A DNA stretch of 64,000 nt, taken from Symsagittifera roscoffensis. Taxonomy: Eukaryota > Xenacoelomorpha > Acoela > Convolutidae. Position 1 is the first letter of the stretch; the number at the start of each line of letters is the position of its first letter. A program made the translations under genes and the position numbers. Below are positions 43,201-56,019 of this stretch, piece by piece. The notes under the pieces were generated by a model. That model ran no database searches. It saw only the letters and a list, made by a program, of their open reading frames with translations, and was not told the origin of the DNA. The DNA is taken from the NCBI RefSeq assembly GCF_963678635.1, contig NC_087066.1:38445755-38509754 (forward strand), read 5' to 3'.

Positions 43201-46200
43201 CAGGTATTACTGTTTCCTCCATTTTTAACAGCGGAATGATGTGGGCAGTCTTGTCTCAGGTTGTGAGTTCGCGACCGGCCAATACCAAGACAGGGGTACT
43301 CCTGGGATGCTTTGAAAAAAAAATTCAGTCAGATTCTTTTCTAAAGTGTAAAGATCAAAACAAATTTTTAAATTGAAAGAAACCAAATTTTTTTTGTTCG
43401 TTTTAAATTCAATTTTTATGATTCACTTTTAGGATACTTTTTCGCAGGTTTTTTCTCTTTTTTTTCTAGTTTTTCACTCATCAAGGACAACAAAATTAAG
43501 GTTATTCAACTAAAAATGAAATAAAAGGAAACCGTATATACATTTTGTTCAACTAATTTTAGTTTTTCATTTGAACTGCACAAGCAAACATTATCACAAC
43601 AAACATATTTTTTTGGAATTATATTTTTAAAAAACTTCAAAAATTAAGAAACGCTGAGAGAAGGATTCATAGAATTGACAAGGACATATCGGAGTTAGGA
43701 ACTTTTAACTCCGGGAGTAATGGAATCATTTATTTTGCAAAACAAACGCTCGTTCTCGAAAAATGTTGATGAGCTGCAAGTTTTGGTTTACAGTCTTATG
43801 CCAGTGGCAATATGTTTCGCTGATACTTGGCTGAAAAATGAGCAAAATAGTAAGATTTTTAACCTACAGGGCTTTAGTACAATTGAAAAAAAACTGCCGA
43901 AAAAAGGGAGGCAGGGTTGATGTATATATAAGGGAAGACAAAAGGTAGACAGTAACGGATCATAACGTTCAGCTTTTAACCATTGTCCATAATACACAAA
44001 AATTTTACTAGCGCACTCAGCACGTTAGTAAAACAAAAAACCGTTTTCAAATTAAGTATTATTGATTGAGGTACTAAAGTTTTTCCCAACTTAATGAACA
44101 TATTGAAATTGTTCTGAAGATGATGGTAAAGTTTTAAAGGTCGTTGAACAATTTGAGACGAAAAGCACAAACTTTCGCACGCGGTTTCACCAGAAAAAAC
44201 ATTGAGTTATTCAGATTAAAGTTTCAAGCACCAAATTTTATGAACATTGCAACTAGTAAAACTACAATGGCCGAAGACAAAACTCCTACAATATTTGAGA
44301 CATAAAAATATTATTTTTCGTTATTTTTATATTTTTCTAAAATGCTTTTAGATAGGAGAGACAATTATTTGCATTGGTTTTTAAACTTACCTTAATCAAA
44401 AAGTTGAAAAAAAAAACAACTAACTGTCTACAATGTTTTGACATGAGTTATTTTTGGCTGATAAATAATCAATTTTCAAAAAAAAATCACCTCCGTTTTC
44501 ACCTCTTGGCTTACCAAAATTTTTTTTGTTCGTTTTACATTCAGTTTTTACGATTCACTTTTAGGATACTTTTTTCGCAGGTTTTCTCTCTTTCTTTTTC
44601 TAGTTTTTCATTCATCAAGAACAACAAAAATTAAGGTTATTTAACTAGAAATTAAATACAAGGAAACAGTATACAATTTGTTCAACTAAGTTTAGTTTTT
44701 CATTTGAACTGCACAAGCAACCATTATCACAACAAACGTATTTTTTTTGGAATTATATTTTTTAAAAACTTCAAAAATTAAGAAACGCTGAGAGAAGGAT
44801 TCATAGAATTGACAAGGACATATCGGAGTTAGGAACTTTTAACTCCGGGAGTAATGGAATCATTTATTTTGCAAAACAAACGCTCGTCCTCGAAAAATGT
44901 TGATGAGCTGCAAGTTTTGGTTTACAGTCTTATGGAAATGCCAGTGGCAATATGTTTCACAGATACTTGGCTGAAAAATGAGCAAAATAGTAAGATTTTT
45001 AACCTACAGGGCTATAGTACAATTGAAAAAAAAACTGCCGAAAAAAGGGAGGCAGGGTTGATGTATATATAAGGGAAGACAAAAGGTAGACAGTAACGGA
45101 TCATAACGTTCAGCTTTTAACCATTGTCCATAATACACAAAAATTTTACTAGCGCACTCAGCACGTTAGTAAAACAAAAAACCGTTTTCAAATTAAGTAT
45201 TATTGATTGAGGTACTAAAGTTTTTCCCAACTTAATGAACATATTGAAATTGTTCTGAAGATGATGGTAAAGTTTTAAAGGTCGTTGAACAATTTGAGAC
45301 GAAAAGCACAAACTTTCGCACGCGGTTTCACCAGAAAAAACATTGAGTTATTCAGATTAAAGTTTCAAGCACCAAATTTTATGAACATTGCAACTAGTAA
45401 AACTACAATGGCCGAAGACAAAACTCCTACAATATTTGAGACATAAAAATATTATTTTTCGTTATTTTTATATTTTTCTAAAATGCTTTTAGATAGGAGA
45501 GACAATTATTTGCATTGGTTTTTAAACTTACCTTAATCAAAAAGTTGAAAAAAAAAACAACTAACTGTCTACAATGTTTTGACATGAGTTATTTTTGGCT
45601 GATAAATAATCAATTTTCAAAAAAAAATCACCTCCGTTTTCACCTCTTGGCTTACCAAAATTTTTTTTGTTCGTTTTACATTCAGTTTTTACGATTCACT
45701 TTTAGGATACTTTTTTCGCAGGTTTTCTCTCTTTCTTTTTCTAGTTTTTCATTCATCAAGAACAACAAAAATTAAGGTTATTTAACTAGAAATTAAATAC
45801 AAGGAAACAGTATACAATTTGTTCAACTAAGTTTAGTTTTTCATTTGAACTGCACAAGCAAACATTATCACAACAAACGTATTTTTTTTGGAATTATATT
45901 TTTTAAAAACTTCAAAAATTAAGAAACGCTGAGAGAAGGATTCATAGAATTGACAAGGACATATCGGAGTTAGGAACTTTTAACTCCGGGAGTAATGGAA
46001 TCATTTATTTTGCAAAACAAACGCTCGTTCTCGAAAAATGTTGATGAGCTGCAAGTTTTGGTTTACAGTCTTATGGAAATGCCAGTGGCAATATGTTTCA
46101 CAGATACTTGGCTGAAAAATGAGCAAAATAGTAAGATTTTTAACCTACAGGGCTATAGTACAATTGAAAAAAAAACTGCCGAAAAAAGGGAGGCAGGATT

Positions 46201-47600
46201 GTATATATAAGGGAAGACAAAAGGTAGACAGTAACGGATCATAACGTTTAGCTTTTAACCATTGTCCTTAATACACAAAAATTTTACTAGCGCCCTCAAC
46301 ACGCTAGTAAAACAAAATACGGATTTCAGTTTAAGTATTATTGACTGAGGTACTAAAGTTTTTCCCAACTTAATGAACATTTTGAAATTGTTCTGAAGAT
46401 GATGCTAAAGTTTTTAAGATCGTTGGACGATTTGAGACGAAAAGAGCAAACTTTCGCACGCACTTTCACCAGAAAAAACATTGAGTTGTTCAGATTAAAG
46501 TTTTAAGCACCAAACTTTATGAACATTGCAACCAGTAAAATAACAATGGCCGAAGACAAAAACCCTACATGATTTGAGACATTAGAAAGCTTAATTTTCG
46601 TTATTTTTATAATTTTCTAAAAAGCTTTTAGATAGGAAAGGCAAATATTTGCATTGGTTTTTAAACTTAGCTTAATCAAAAAGTTAGAAAAGACAACTAA
46701 CTGTCTACGATGTTTTGACATGAGTTATTTTTGGCTGATAAATAATCAATTTTCAAAAAAAACACCTCCGATTTCACCTCTTGTCTTACTCATCAGGTAT
46801 TACTGTTTCCTCCATTTTTAACAGCGGAATGATGTGGGCAGTCTTGTCTCAGGTTGTGAGTTCGCGACCGGCCAATACCAAGACAGGGGTACTCCTGGGA
46901 TGCTTTGAAAAAAAAATTCAGTCAGATTCTTTTCTAAAGTGTAAAGATCAAAACAAATTTTTAAATTGAAAGAAACCAAATTTTTTTTTATCGTTTTAAA
47001 TTCAATTTTTATCATTCATTTTTAGAATACTTTTTTCGCAGGTTTTTTCGCTGTCTTTTTCTAGTTTTTCATTCTTCAAGGACAAGAAAAAATAAGTTTA
47101 TTTAATTAAAAATGAAAATCAAGGAAACAGCATATACATTTTGTTCAACTAATTCAAGTTTTTCATTTGAACTGCACAAGCAAACATTATCACAACAAAC
47201 ATAATTTTTGTGTAATTATAGTTTTAAAAAAAAATTCAAAAATTAAGAAACGCTGAGAGAAGGATTCATAGGATGGACGAGGACATATCGGAGTTAGGAA
47301 CTTTAAACTCCGGGAGTAATGGAATCATTTATTTTGCAAAACAAATGCTCGTTCTCGAAAAATGTTGATAAGCTGTAAGTTTTGGTTTACAGTCTTATGG
47401 AAATGCCAGTGGCAAAATTTTTCACTGATACTTGGCTGAAAAATGAGCAAAATAGTAAGATTTTTAACCCACAGGGCTATAGAACAATTGAAAAAAAACT
47501 GCAGAAAAAAAGGGAGGCGGGGATGATGTATATGTAAGGGAAGACAAAAGGTAGACAGTAACGGATCATAACGTTCAGCTTTTAACCATTGTTCTTAATA
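40255..47600 (+). repeat. Tandem array of six 1.14-1.32-kb LINE 5' units
   Basis: Unit starts, taken at the G(C/T)TAGTAAAAC landmark: 40255, 41571, 42709, 44024, 45165 and 46303. Spacings are 1316, 1138, 1315, 1141 and 1138 bp. Units 1, 3 and 6 are long, carrying an extra roughly 180-bp block with a 62-aa frame (40735, 43188, 46781). Units 2, 4 and 5 are short. Blocks 2453 bp apart are nearly identical, so a long-plus-short pair was itself duplicated. Junctions carry ACTAGCG...CGCTAGT inverted words. No repeat of the 3' body accompanies the units. Confidence 0.92.
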
Positions 47601-49080
47601 CACAAAAATTTCGTACTGTTTTAACTGTAGTTTACATTCCAACCACATCAACAAACAAAATCAATTTAGAAAAATAGCAGATCCCTCTGGATTCACTAAT
47701 GCTGACACCGGAAACAAAACACGCAGTATGCGATGATTTTAATGTTAATATAACTCGAAGTACATTTAAAAATATGTGGAACTGACATACATTTTTTCGG
47801 AAAATAGTTTATTTTTGCTGAACTCGGACAAACCCATGAGAGAGACCAACCAATCGCCAAAACTGTTTGGACTTGGACTTTTTTAAAGCAGCAATGACCG
47901 ATATATAAAAATTCTGAAAATGTCTTTAACAGATCATTACGCTGTTAAACTAACGAACGGTGGAGAAAACCAGTAAGAATGCGGAGAACTGCTACCGACC
48001 AGAAAGTTGCTGAACCTCGAAAATCCAAAAATTAAGCAAAAGAAGCATTCGATACAGTAGATGAATTATTACTGTTGAAAAAATGTGAACGCTATAGACT
48101 AAGAGAACCAATTGGTTAGTTTTTAGTCTTATTTGAATCATAGAAATCAGTATGAAGCCATTAAACATGCAAACTCAAAACTAAGAGAAGTTCATTTCGT
48201 AGTTCCTCAAGGATATATTCTTGATCCTCTGCTTTTTATAACTTTCATTAATGATAATCGACTCAAACCAAAATACAAAATCTATTTTATACGCAGACGA
48301 CACAGTAATTAGGACATGTACCCAGACGTGCATGCTGAACACCAGGCTGCTTTGAACAAAACCGCACAATGGTCAAAACAAAAAAAGCTTACACTACATG
48401 CGGATAAAACAACAACCTTAATTTTCAGCAGGAGAAAATTAAACCTCCAAACTGTTAACTTAAATGATCAGCGAACTCAGCGAAAGAAATTTTTTCGATA
48501 ACTCGGAATTCATATATATAAACAGCTGAACTTCGATGAACACACTGATTTTCTCAGTAAAAGAGTCGCGAAGTTCAGCGGAATTTTTTATAGGTTAAGA
48601 AAGTTTCTTTGGACCAAGCACCTTGTAACAACTTACAAATCTTTCGATCAACCTTTTTTTACAGTTTGGCGTTAAGGCTTACGCATCCACAAAGAAGATT
48701 TTTTAGATCAAAAAGTTAAGCGCTTGTTCAGAGTTATCTTAAGGGCACGTAGATACCAATCAATCCATAATCAAAGATTTAAAAATAAGTCGTTTTTTGC
48801 GAACGAGCTCCATTTGTATAACCGGTGAAAACAGTGTCTCAAGTTCTCAGATGTGAAAGCCCTATTCGAATTTTGAACGAGCTCATTACAGAAAATGAAG
48901 TGAAAAAGAGCTCTATTAGATGCACAGTACAGCAAAAAAAACTAACAGTACAGCAAAAAAAACACACAAAAACCCAAATTAGTGAATTATTGTTGGGCCA
49001 AGAAAAACTTCAAACAGTATCCTAAATTATCATCCTAATTTACTCGAAAACATAAAAAATCTACTGTCACAAATTAAATT
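40255..49080 (+). mobile_element. LINE with tandemly repeated 5' end and one degenerate 3' body
   Basis: Six head-to-tail 5' units (see the separate repeat entry) each end with the start of an APE-type endonuclease frame (MESFILQNKRSF...PVAICFTDTWLKNEQ...FNLQGYSTIEKK). Only the last unit (from 46303) continues into a body: an endonuclease remnant near 47630-47770 (VVYIPTTSTNK, CDDFNVNI), an RT YADD remnant near 48290-48310, and a thumb/post-RT piece LNKTAQWSKQKKLTLHADKT at 48350-48420. Frameshifts and stops make the body inactive. Confidence 0.8.
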
Positions 49081-49976
49081 TAATCAATCATAAGTTTTTA
49101 GACTGCTACACCCTGGATAACGAAGACTCCTTAAAAAAATTAGTTAAGTTCTATTAGTTAAATAAGTTCCATGATTTGTTTGTCTTTTTTCTAGTAAAGT
49201 TTCCTTTCCTCGATTTTTCGCCAAGACCAAAACAAATTAATCTACAAATTAATCTAAGTAGTCACATGATTTTGATTTCAAGTTTTGGGAATTTAATTCT
49301 CAACCAGTATCAATAACATACTAAATGAATTTCCGCTCCAAGACACTTGTGAACGGACCTGTAGGCCCAATGGTGCTCTCCTAGGCAAAAAAATTGTTGG
49401 CGAGGTTTGTAAATTTATTAACTACCCACAATGGAATTGCCTGAAATTAATTTACTACGATTATTATACCGCAGCGTAGTAGCAAATGAGAAAATACGAA
49501 GAGAACTGTTTAAAAAAATTTATCAGAAACACTGTATAACGCGCTCGAATTATCCCCTTTAAGCTTTTAAACCTCCATAATTTCTTCGGTAAAAAATAAT
49601 TGCAGATAAATAATTTTTCCGCAGATAAATAATTTTTCAATCTTTCACATGACTTTGAAAAATGTGTAATTATCTGGCTGTATATTCCCTATATTTTCAT
49701 CTTTCAGCTGACAATTTTCATCTTTCAGCTGAAAATTTTCATTTTTCATCTTTCCCGAAGAGTAGAGCATAGTGCCACGCAGAGAATATGCCACGTAGAG
49801 AACATTTCCGATAATAAGGCGAAATCAAATCCGCATGCCAATTAAATACAAGCCGAGAATATTCAAACCGACTAACTTTCGATCGAAAAAATATTATATA
49901 CCGAGACAGGGTATGTCAATTTAAAATTAACTAGCCAAACACTTGCAAGTACAACGAAAAATCGGTTTACAGCGTA
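49081..49976. other. Gene-free stretch
   Basis: Shows only short local repeats (GCAGATAAATAATTTTTC twice near 49605-49640; CATCTTTCAGCTGA(C/A)AATTTT twice near 49700-49740). Confidence 0.45.
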
Positions 49977-50220
49977 AAAGAATTGGGCGATGTGGCAACT
50001 AAGCCGTCAAAAAAAAGCAGACAAAAAGGCCAACAATGGACTTTTTCCGGCCAGATTTGAACCATAGACGTCAGCTGTCCCAGGCGTAGTCGCTGCCTCT
50101 AGACCACATGTGCAGAAGCTGAAACTTTAATTTATTATGAAACAAAATATCACATGGTTCAATTATTTTGTTAAACAAGTTGTGAGCCTGAGATAAAGTC
50201 TACTAGCAACTCCGCCTCCA
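49977..50220 (-). repeat. tRNA-like dispersed repeat, clear copy
   Basis: GATGTGGCAACTAAGCCGTC, then GCAGACAAA, the reversed B box GCCAGATTTGAACC, the reversed A-box region, and the conserved outer part TTTATTATGAAACAAAATAT. The two copies inside the 50.8-53.0-kb duplication are close relatives. Confidence 0.65.
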
Positions 50221-50394
50221 ATAAACAATTGTCAAGCAAAAAACTAGTTGTTGTTCTGATCAAGCTATCCAAGCAACGAAACTTTGAACAATTTCAAAAT
50301 GAGCCATATCGTAAATCGGTTCGAAAAACTTAGTTTCAGAGAACTAATCGGCTACCGAAAAATTGAAGTTTTTCAAAGAAACGTTGAAATATTT

Positions 50395-50475
50395 CATAAT
50401 GTTTCTATGAAACATTTCTATGAAATATTTCTATGAAATATTTCTATTAAATATTTCTATGAAATATTAACTTTG
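50395..50475. repeat. Short tandem repeat of ATTTCTATGAA
   Basis: Five or so 12-13-bp units of ATTTCTATGAAAT with small variation. Confidence 0.85.
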
Positions 50476-50787
50476 AAATATTTCAAAATGTTTCATGAAG
50501 CAAATCGGATGGCTAAGCTTTAGATTTTCTACTGAAGCTATTCAAGCGATGAAACATTGAACTATTTCAAGTTGTTTCATAAAGCGAATCAATTCGCGAA
50601 AAAAAAGTAAAGTTTTACTAGGCAAGCTGTTAAAGCAAGGAAACTTTGAAAAATTCCGGTTGTTTCATAAAGCGAATCAGTTGGTGGAAAGTTAAAAACT
50701 TTTTCTTCGCAAGCTATTCAAGCGATGGAACTTGGAAATATTTCGAGTTAGTTCATACAGCGAATTAGTTCTCAAAAGACTCTATGC

Positions 50788-53020
50788 AAGCTATTAGAGC
50801 TATGAAAATTTGAATTATATTTGGTTTACAGCGTAAGAGAATTGGGTGATGTGGCAACAAAGCCGTCAAAAATAAGCAGACAAAAAAGATCAACAATGGA
50901 CTTTTTCCGGCCAGATTTGAACTTAAGACGTCAGCTGTCCCAGGCGTAGTCGCTGCCTCTAGACCACATGTGCAGAAGCTGAAAAACATAAATTTATTAT
51001 GAAACAAAATATCAAATGGTTCAATTATTTTGTTAAACAAGTTGAGAGCCCAAACCACCACTATAGCGTTCGCATCACTCAAATCATTTTTAACAATCTC
51101 AAGAAAACCATACTAACCTCATAAACAAGTTCCTCGCAAAAACCCCTCCTGAAGTCACTTAAATTCAACCTACAAGTATCGACCTCTCTGAACAGTCCCT
51201 TCCCAGAAGCACCCGCTGTAAGCTTTTCCGACTTCTGTCTGGTTACAGTCGGCTTTAAAATACTTACCTCGCCCGCTTAGACAACCAAGTTTCCCCACTT
51301 TGCTCTAACTGTCTCTTGTCACTCCATACAAATTGCCAGAATTTTGAGTGGCCCAGAAATCCCTACCCTTTTACTTCTGCAGACCTCGTTAAGGCTGGTG
51401 GCAGTAGCTAAATACCCTAGCCTACAGACGGATGAGCAGAACCGGCCCAATCATGTGCTAAAGAAAGATATTCTCTCGGTTTAATTTTACAGCTGTCAGT
51501 TGAACTACCTAGGTAATCATATGCAATTAAATGAGCTGATTTCCATAATACCCAGTAAGAGTAGAAAAAAATTAAGCTTTGAGAAAAAGTCTAAATTCAT
51601 TTTTTTATCGTTTTTTGAAGTTAAACAATGTGGCGGAAACATTGTAAGACTTGCACAGCAACTGGCTTTTCTTGTTTCATTTAAAACAACCGGTCCTAAA
51701 AGACTTAAAGCAAACGCAACTTTAGGAGTTATAGATTGATCTGCGCAGCAGTGTTTTATGTTTGTCTGTTTCTCGCAGCCAATGACAAAATACCACTCAA
51801 TTATGTCAAGGCGTCTTAAGTTTGACTAATGAATAATAACAAGCATTTTAAATCTGGTTTCGAAACATTACTCATTTTGACCGTTCGACAAAAAAATGTG
51901 TAAAAACTTACCACAGCTGAAAACCAAAGCTTCACTCATATTTTTACTTTGCTTGATTCACCATCAAGACTTTGCTCGATTCACAGTCAAGGCCTTGATT
52001 TAAAAAAAAAAACTTAATACAAGATATCTAGTGACTAAAGGCTATGTCTAGATTCCATCATAGCAGGCAGTACGAGCTAATAATCTGCTATAAATAAACA
52101 TGTTACATATATGAATCCAGAAAGCTTTAATCATGTAAGTTTATTATAATGCAGTCCATTTCAGCTCTCGTAAGCTATTAGAGCTATGAAAATTTGAATT
52201 ATATTTGGTTTACAGCGTAAGAGAATTGGGTGATGTGGCAACAAAGCCGTCAAAAATAAGCAGACAAAAAAGATCAACAATGGACTTTTTCCGGCCAGAT
52301 TTGAACTTAAGACGTCAGCTGTCCCAGGCGTAGTCGCTGCCTCTAGACCACATGTGCAGAAGCTGAAAAACATAAATTTATTATGAAACAAAATATCAAA
52401 TGGTTCAATTATTTTGTTAAACAAGTTGAGAGCCCAAACCACCACTATAGCGTTCGCATCACTCAAATCATTTTTAACAATCTCAAGAAAACCATACTAA
52501 CCTCATAAACAAGTTCCTCGCAAAAACCCCTCCTGAAGTCACTTAAATTCAACCTACAAGTATCGACCTCTCTGAACAGTCCCTTCCCAGAAGCACCCGC
52601 TGTAAGCTTTTCCGACTTCTGTCTGGTTACAGTCGGCTTTAAAATACTTACCTCGCCCGCTTAGACAACCAAGTTTCCCCACTTTGCTCTAACTGTCTCT
52701 TGTCACTCCATACAAATTGCCAGAATGTGGGGTTCGACAAAAAAATGTGTAAAAACTTACCACAGCTGAAAACCAAAGCTTCACTCATATTTTTACTTTG
52801 CTTGATTCACCATCAAGACTTTGCTCGATTCACAGTCAAGGCCTTGATTTAAAAAAAAAAACTTAATACAAGATATCTAGTGACTAAAGGCTATGTCTAG
52901 ATTCCATCATAGCAGGCAGTACGAGCTAATAATCTGCTATAAATAAACATGTTACATATATGAATCCAGAAAGCTTTAATCATGTAAGTTTATTATAATG
53001 CAGTCCATTTCAGCTCTCGT
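50788..53020. repeat. 1384-bp tandem duplication with internal deletion in the second copy
   Basis: 50788-51342 recurs at 52172-52726. 51885-52171 recurs at 52733-53020. The middle segment 51343-51884 is missing from the second copy. Matching parts are essentially identical, so the event is recent. The array abuts the 3' side of mettl5. It includes two copies of the tRNA-like repeat. Confidence 0.9.
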
Positions 53021-53168
53021 ATCTAAGGACAAGGCATCTATGATATTCTATCTTTAACAAAGATCTTGACTCGTTATATATTCCGAATTCAGACACACTG
53101 CTACATCAACAAAATTTCGCCCAGGATTCAAATTACTCGTCGAATCATGTCAACCTGATTTTCAGATA

Positions 53169-53804
53169 TCAATGACTGAAGCGAATGAGATCAACATCTA
53201 TGTCAACGCACTTCTTAGTATGCCCTCTCATCGTTTGATAAATGGGAAATCGACATTCTGCTAAAACCTGGCATTTATTGAATCCAAAAGCTGTTCCGGC
53301 TTTTAAAACATGTGTTCGAGTTGAGCCTTTGTGAAAAGAATAAATGGTTCGACATCCCAAAGTTTTGCTGGCGCACTCCAGAAAATTCATATCGGCATGG
53401 CGTGATTTCGTGCCAAATGGTGGGTTAATGAAGGCGACGTCAAAATTTACAGCCGGTTTGAAACACAAAAAATTTAAATCTCTGATATCAGCTTTCATGA
53501 AATCGATAACTGATTTATTCAAAATATTTTCTACATTCCCTTGCGCTACACTCAGCGCGTCTTCGTCAATATCAATTGCAAGAACATAGTTAGCACCGCA
53601 TAAAACACTTCCAATTCCAAGCATGCCAGTTCCGCATCCCAAATCCACAACTCTACTATCAGAACAGATATCTTCATTTTGCAAAGCACTGAAAACCATC
53701 TCACTAGCCAGCTCAGGTGGTGTCTCATACTGTTCCAAATGAACTTTTGGCTTCGAGAAACTGTCAATTTTCTGCAATTCAGCTGTCAGCTGCTTGAGTT
53801 TCAT
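53169..53804 (-). CDS. mettl5: METTL5 18S rRNA m6A methyltransferase, single exon
   Basis: A 211-aa intact frame that aligns along its full length with animal METTL5, which with TRMT112 methylates one adenosine of 18S rRNA. Visible features: N-terminal KLKQLTAELQKIDSF and KPKVHLEQYETPP; SAM-binding DLGCGTG (54-60); acidic AIDIDEDAL (76-84); catalytic NPPF (127-130) followed by GTK; and a C-terminal VDIDVDLIRFSH almost identical to the human tail. The length equals the family norm. The ATG at 53804 matches the family start, and an acceptor lies 9 nt upstream. The 3' flank runs directly into a tandemly duplicated repeat block. Confidence 0.97.
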   Translation of the reverse strand: MKLKQLTAELQKIDSFSKPKVHLEQYETPPELASEMVFSALQNEDICSDSRVVDLGCGTGMLGIGSVLCGANYVLAIDIDEDALSVAQGNVENILNKSVIDFMKADIRDLNFLCFKPAVNFDVAFINPPFGTKSRHADMNFLECASKTLGCRTIYSFHKGSTRTHVLKAGTAFGFNKCQVLAECRFPIYQTMRGHTKKCVDIDVDLIRFSH

Positions 53805-53813
53805 CTTTTATGT

Positions 53814-53826
53814 CTGAAAAAATTTT
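53814..53826 (-). promoter_or_regulatory. Splice acceptor immediately 5' of the mettl5 start codon
   Basis: On the minus strand, AATTTTTTCAG then ACATAAAAG then ATG, which is 9 nt of leader. In a gene with no coding introns, this acceptor is best explained by spliced-leader addition or a leader intron. Confidence 0.55.
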
Positions 53827-54299
53827 TGTTCTTAAACAGACCTTTCTGCTGAGACTGGAAAACTAATTTTGTTGAATAAGCTAACCTAATTTCAGCAAGC
53901 TGGATCAGCAGGTGATTATGTTAGGCATTGAGGAAAACCATTTTAGGAAAAAACGTAAACATTGGATTGAAAATCAATATCCGGAAAAATGAACAGATGG
54001 GATAGTATCCGAACCTCGGTATCAAAAAAGGAAACGAAAACTGGTCGAACAACTCAACCCCTATTTTGAGAACACAGTATCGAGGCAATCCATCGCAACT
54101 ACTAGCTGCAAATTTGGCGAAATTTTCGGAGCATAAAAAAAATTTCAGCGCCCGAAAATTAAAAATATGAATTTACAAAAAAAAAGAACACTTCAATTGC
54201 AAAATGATAATTATTATTATTAAGCAAGTGTTCAATTGCAAAATTATAATTACTATTATTAAGCAAGTGTAAGTCAAACGACTTTTCTGGGTTATATAC

Positions 54300-55640
54300 T
54301 TATTTACAAAATATTTAAATCAATGGTTCGATTTTCAACATCAAATAAACTTAAATTGTTTCCATGTTGTTTTTCCATAGGTTGCCATAGAAGGATCTTC
54401 ACGCAAAATAGATAAAAAATATTTCTTAGTCTTGTAATTTGATAAATTTCGTAGTCTTGTAAGTTAAACTGCAGCTGTTTATGTTTGAATTTGCATTTTG
54501 AATTTGGTTCCAAATAAGAACTGATTTTCTGAAACAAAAAAAAAACAATTTTCGATATAATGGCTGCTGAATCTTACTTGAAAGTGTAGTTTTTTAGTTC
54601 TTTTGTTCTCGTCAATTATGTTGTTCACGTACTTCATTTTTGTGTCTGCAGGTAGTAGTTTATGTTTCATTTTCCATTGATGGCAAACTATTTTCCAATC
54701 GAGAAACAAGGAAACCGGAAGTACGTGGCGTGGTATTCCAGCTTAAGATTGGATGAAGAATCAAACTTTTTTCTGTCATTGCAGGTCTTTATTGCCCAAC
54801 TGAGTTGTTTTTCAAGGGATATTATGAGATTGGATGTCAAACTGCTTAATAGTATTGCTGTGTAGTGCAGATGGCTTATGACTAAAACGTTTCAATAATC
54901 GGTTTTTTATTGTCAGTGGTTTTTTTAATCGATTGTAATGTTTTGATCCCGCAAGCCATTTTCCTTAATATATTTTTAACTTCTCCCTGAAAGGTTAGAA
55001 ATTGATCTAGAATTAACCCCAAATACTAAACTTCTGGCTTTTTTTCTATTTTGTTATCATCTAATATTATACTGAACTTTGAATTGAGGTTTCTGCCTGG
55101 ATAATTTTTGCTAAATATTGTCAACTCAGTTTTCTTTGTGTTGTGTTTCAGAGAATGTTTTGTGAAGTATAGAGACAAATTCTCACAGGACTTTTGCAAT
55201 AGCTGTAGAGCATTGTTGATGTCATTATCATCACAAAATGGTAGTGTATCATCTGCATATTGTACCACTTTGCAAAATTCAGTTAAATTTTTTGTCATTT
55301 ATGTATAAGTTGAAAATTAGAGACCCAAAATTATACCTTGAGGTACGCCTTGGTGAAGTGAGATCCAATTGGATTCCATATTATTTACGACAGTTTTCTG
55401 CTGTCTATTGTTTATAAAGCTATGAATCATTTCGATTGCCAATTCAGAGAAACCCAAATCATACAATTTGTTCTTTAATTGATCGTGGTCGATAGAATCG
55501 AAAGCTTGTGATAAATCTAATAAAGATACGGCAACAGATTTATTTTCATTCCTTGATTTGCGGAAGAACTCAGAGCAATAAAGGATGGCGTCAATCGTTT
55601 ACATGCAGTGGATGGATGTAACTCCACCTATGCCCTCCAA
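54300..55640 (-). pseudogene. LINE remnant with YADDT reverse-transcriptase motif
   Basis: Minus-strand RT debris. 55298-55026 encodes EFCKVVQYADDTLPFCDDND with the catalytic YADD and an intact downstream helix. Upstream (about 55400-55320) a QG(V)PQG-like motif B remnant is readable. Downstream, near 54870-54700, there is a LEKQLSWAIKTC-like post-RT segment as in the 18.4-kb copy. Several frameshifts. Confidence 0.78.
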
Positions 55641-56019
55641 AAGCAGCATTTTGTCAAGAGAATTGATGATAATCGCTAAGAAGACTCCCCAGTGTTGCAG
55701 CGCCCCAGAGATGTTAATTAAAACATATTAAGACTGAATACATCAATTGAGGCACAACTATCTGAAATACAAGAACAGTATAAATCACAAAAACTGCACT
55801 TTCTTTTTAAGTGTTGTGATGATTCTCACTGAAACACATTACAGCGACAGGTAGTGGCGTGAGAATATTATTAAAATGGGCGGCAATACAGCGAGCGGCC
55901 GCGTAGCCTGAGAGTAATCACTGTAGCCAGTAATTACTAATTAACAGCGAAATGAATATATTACCCGCATTTGAAATGAGTCACATGCATTACAGTAGAG
56001 ACACACAAACCTGTATTAA

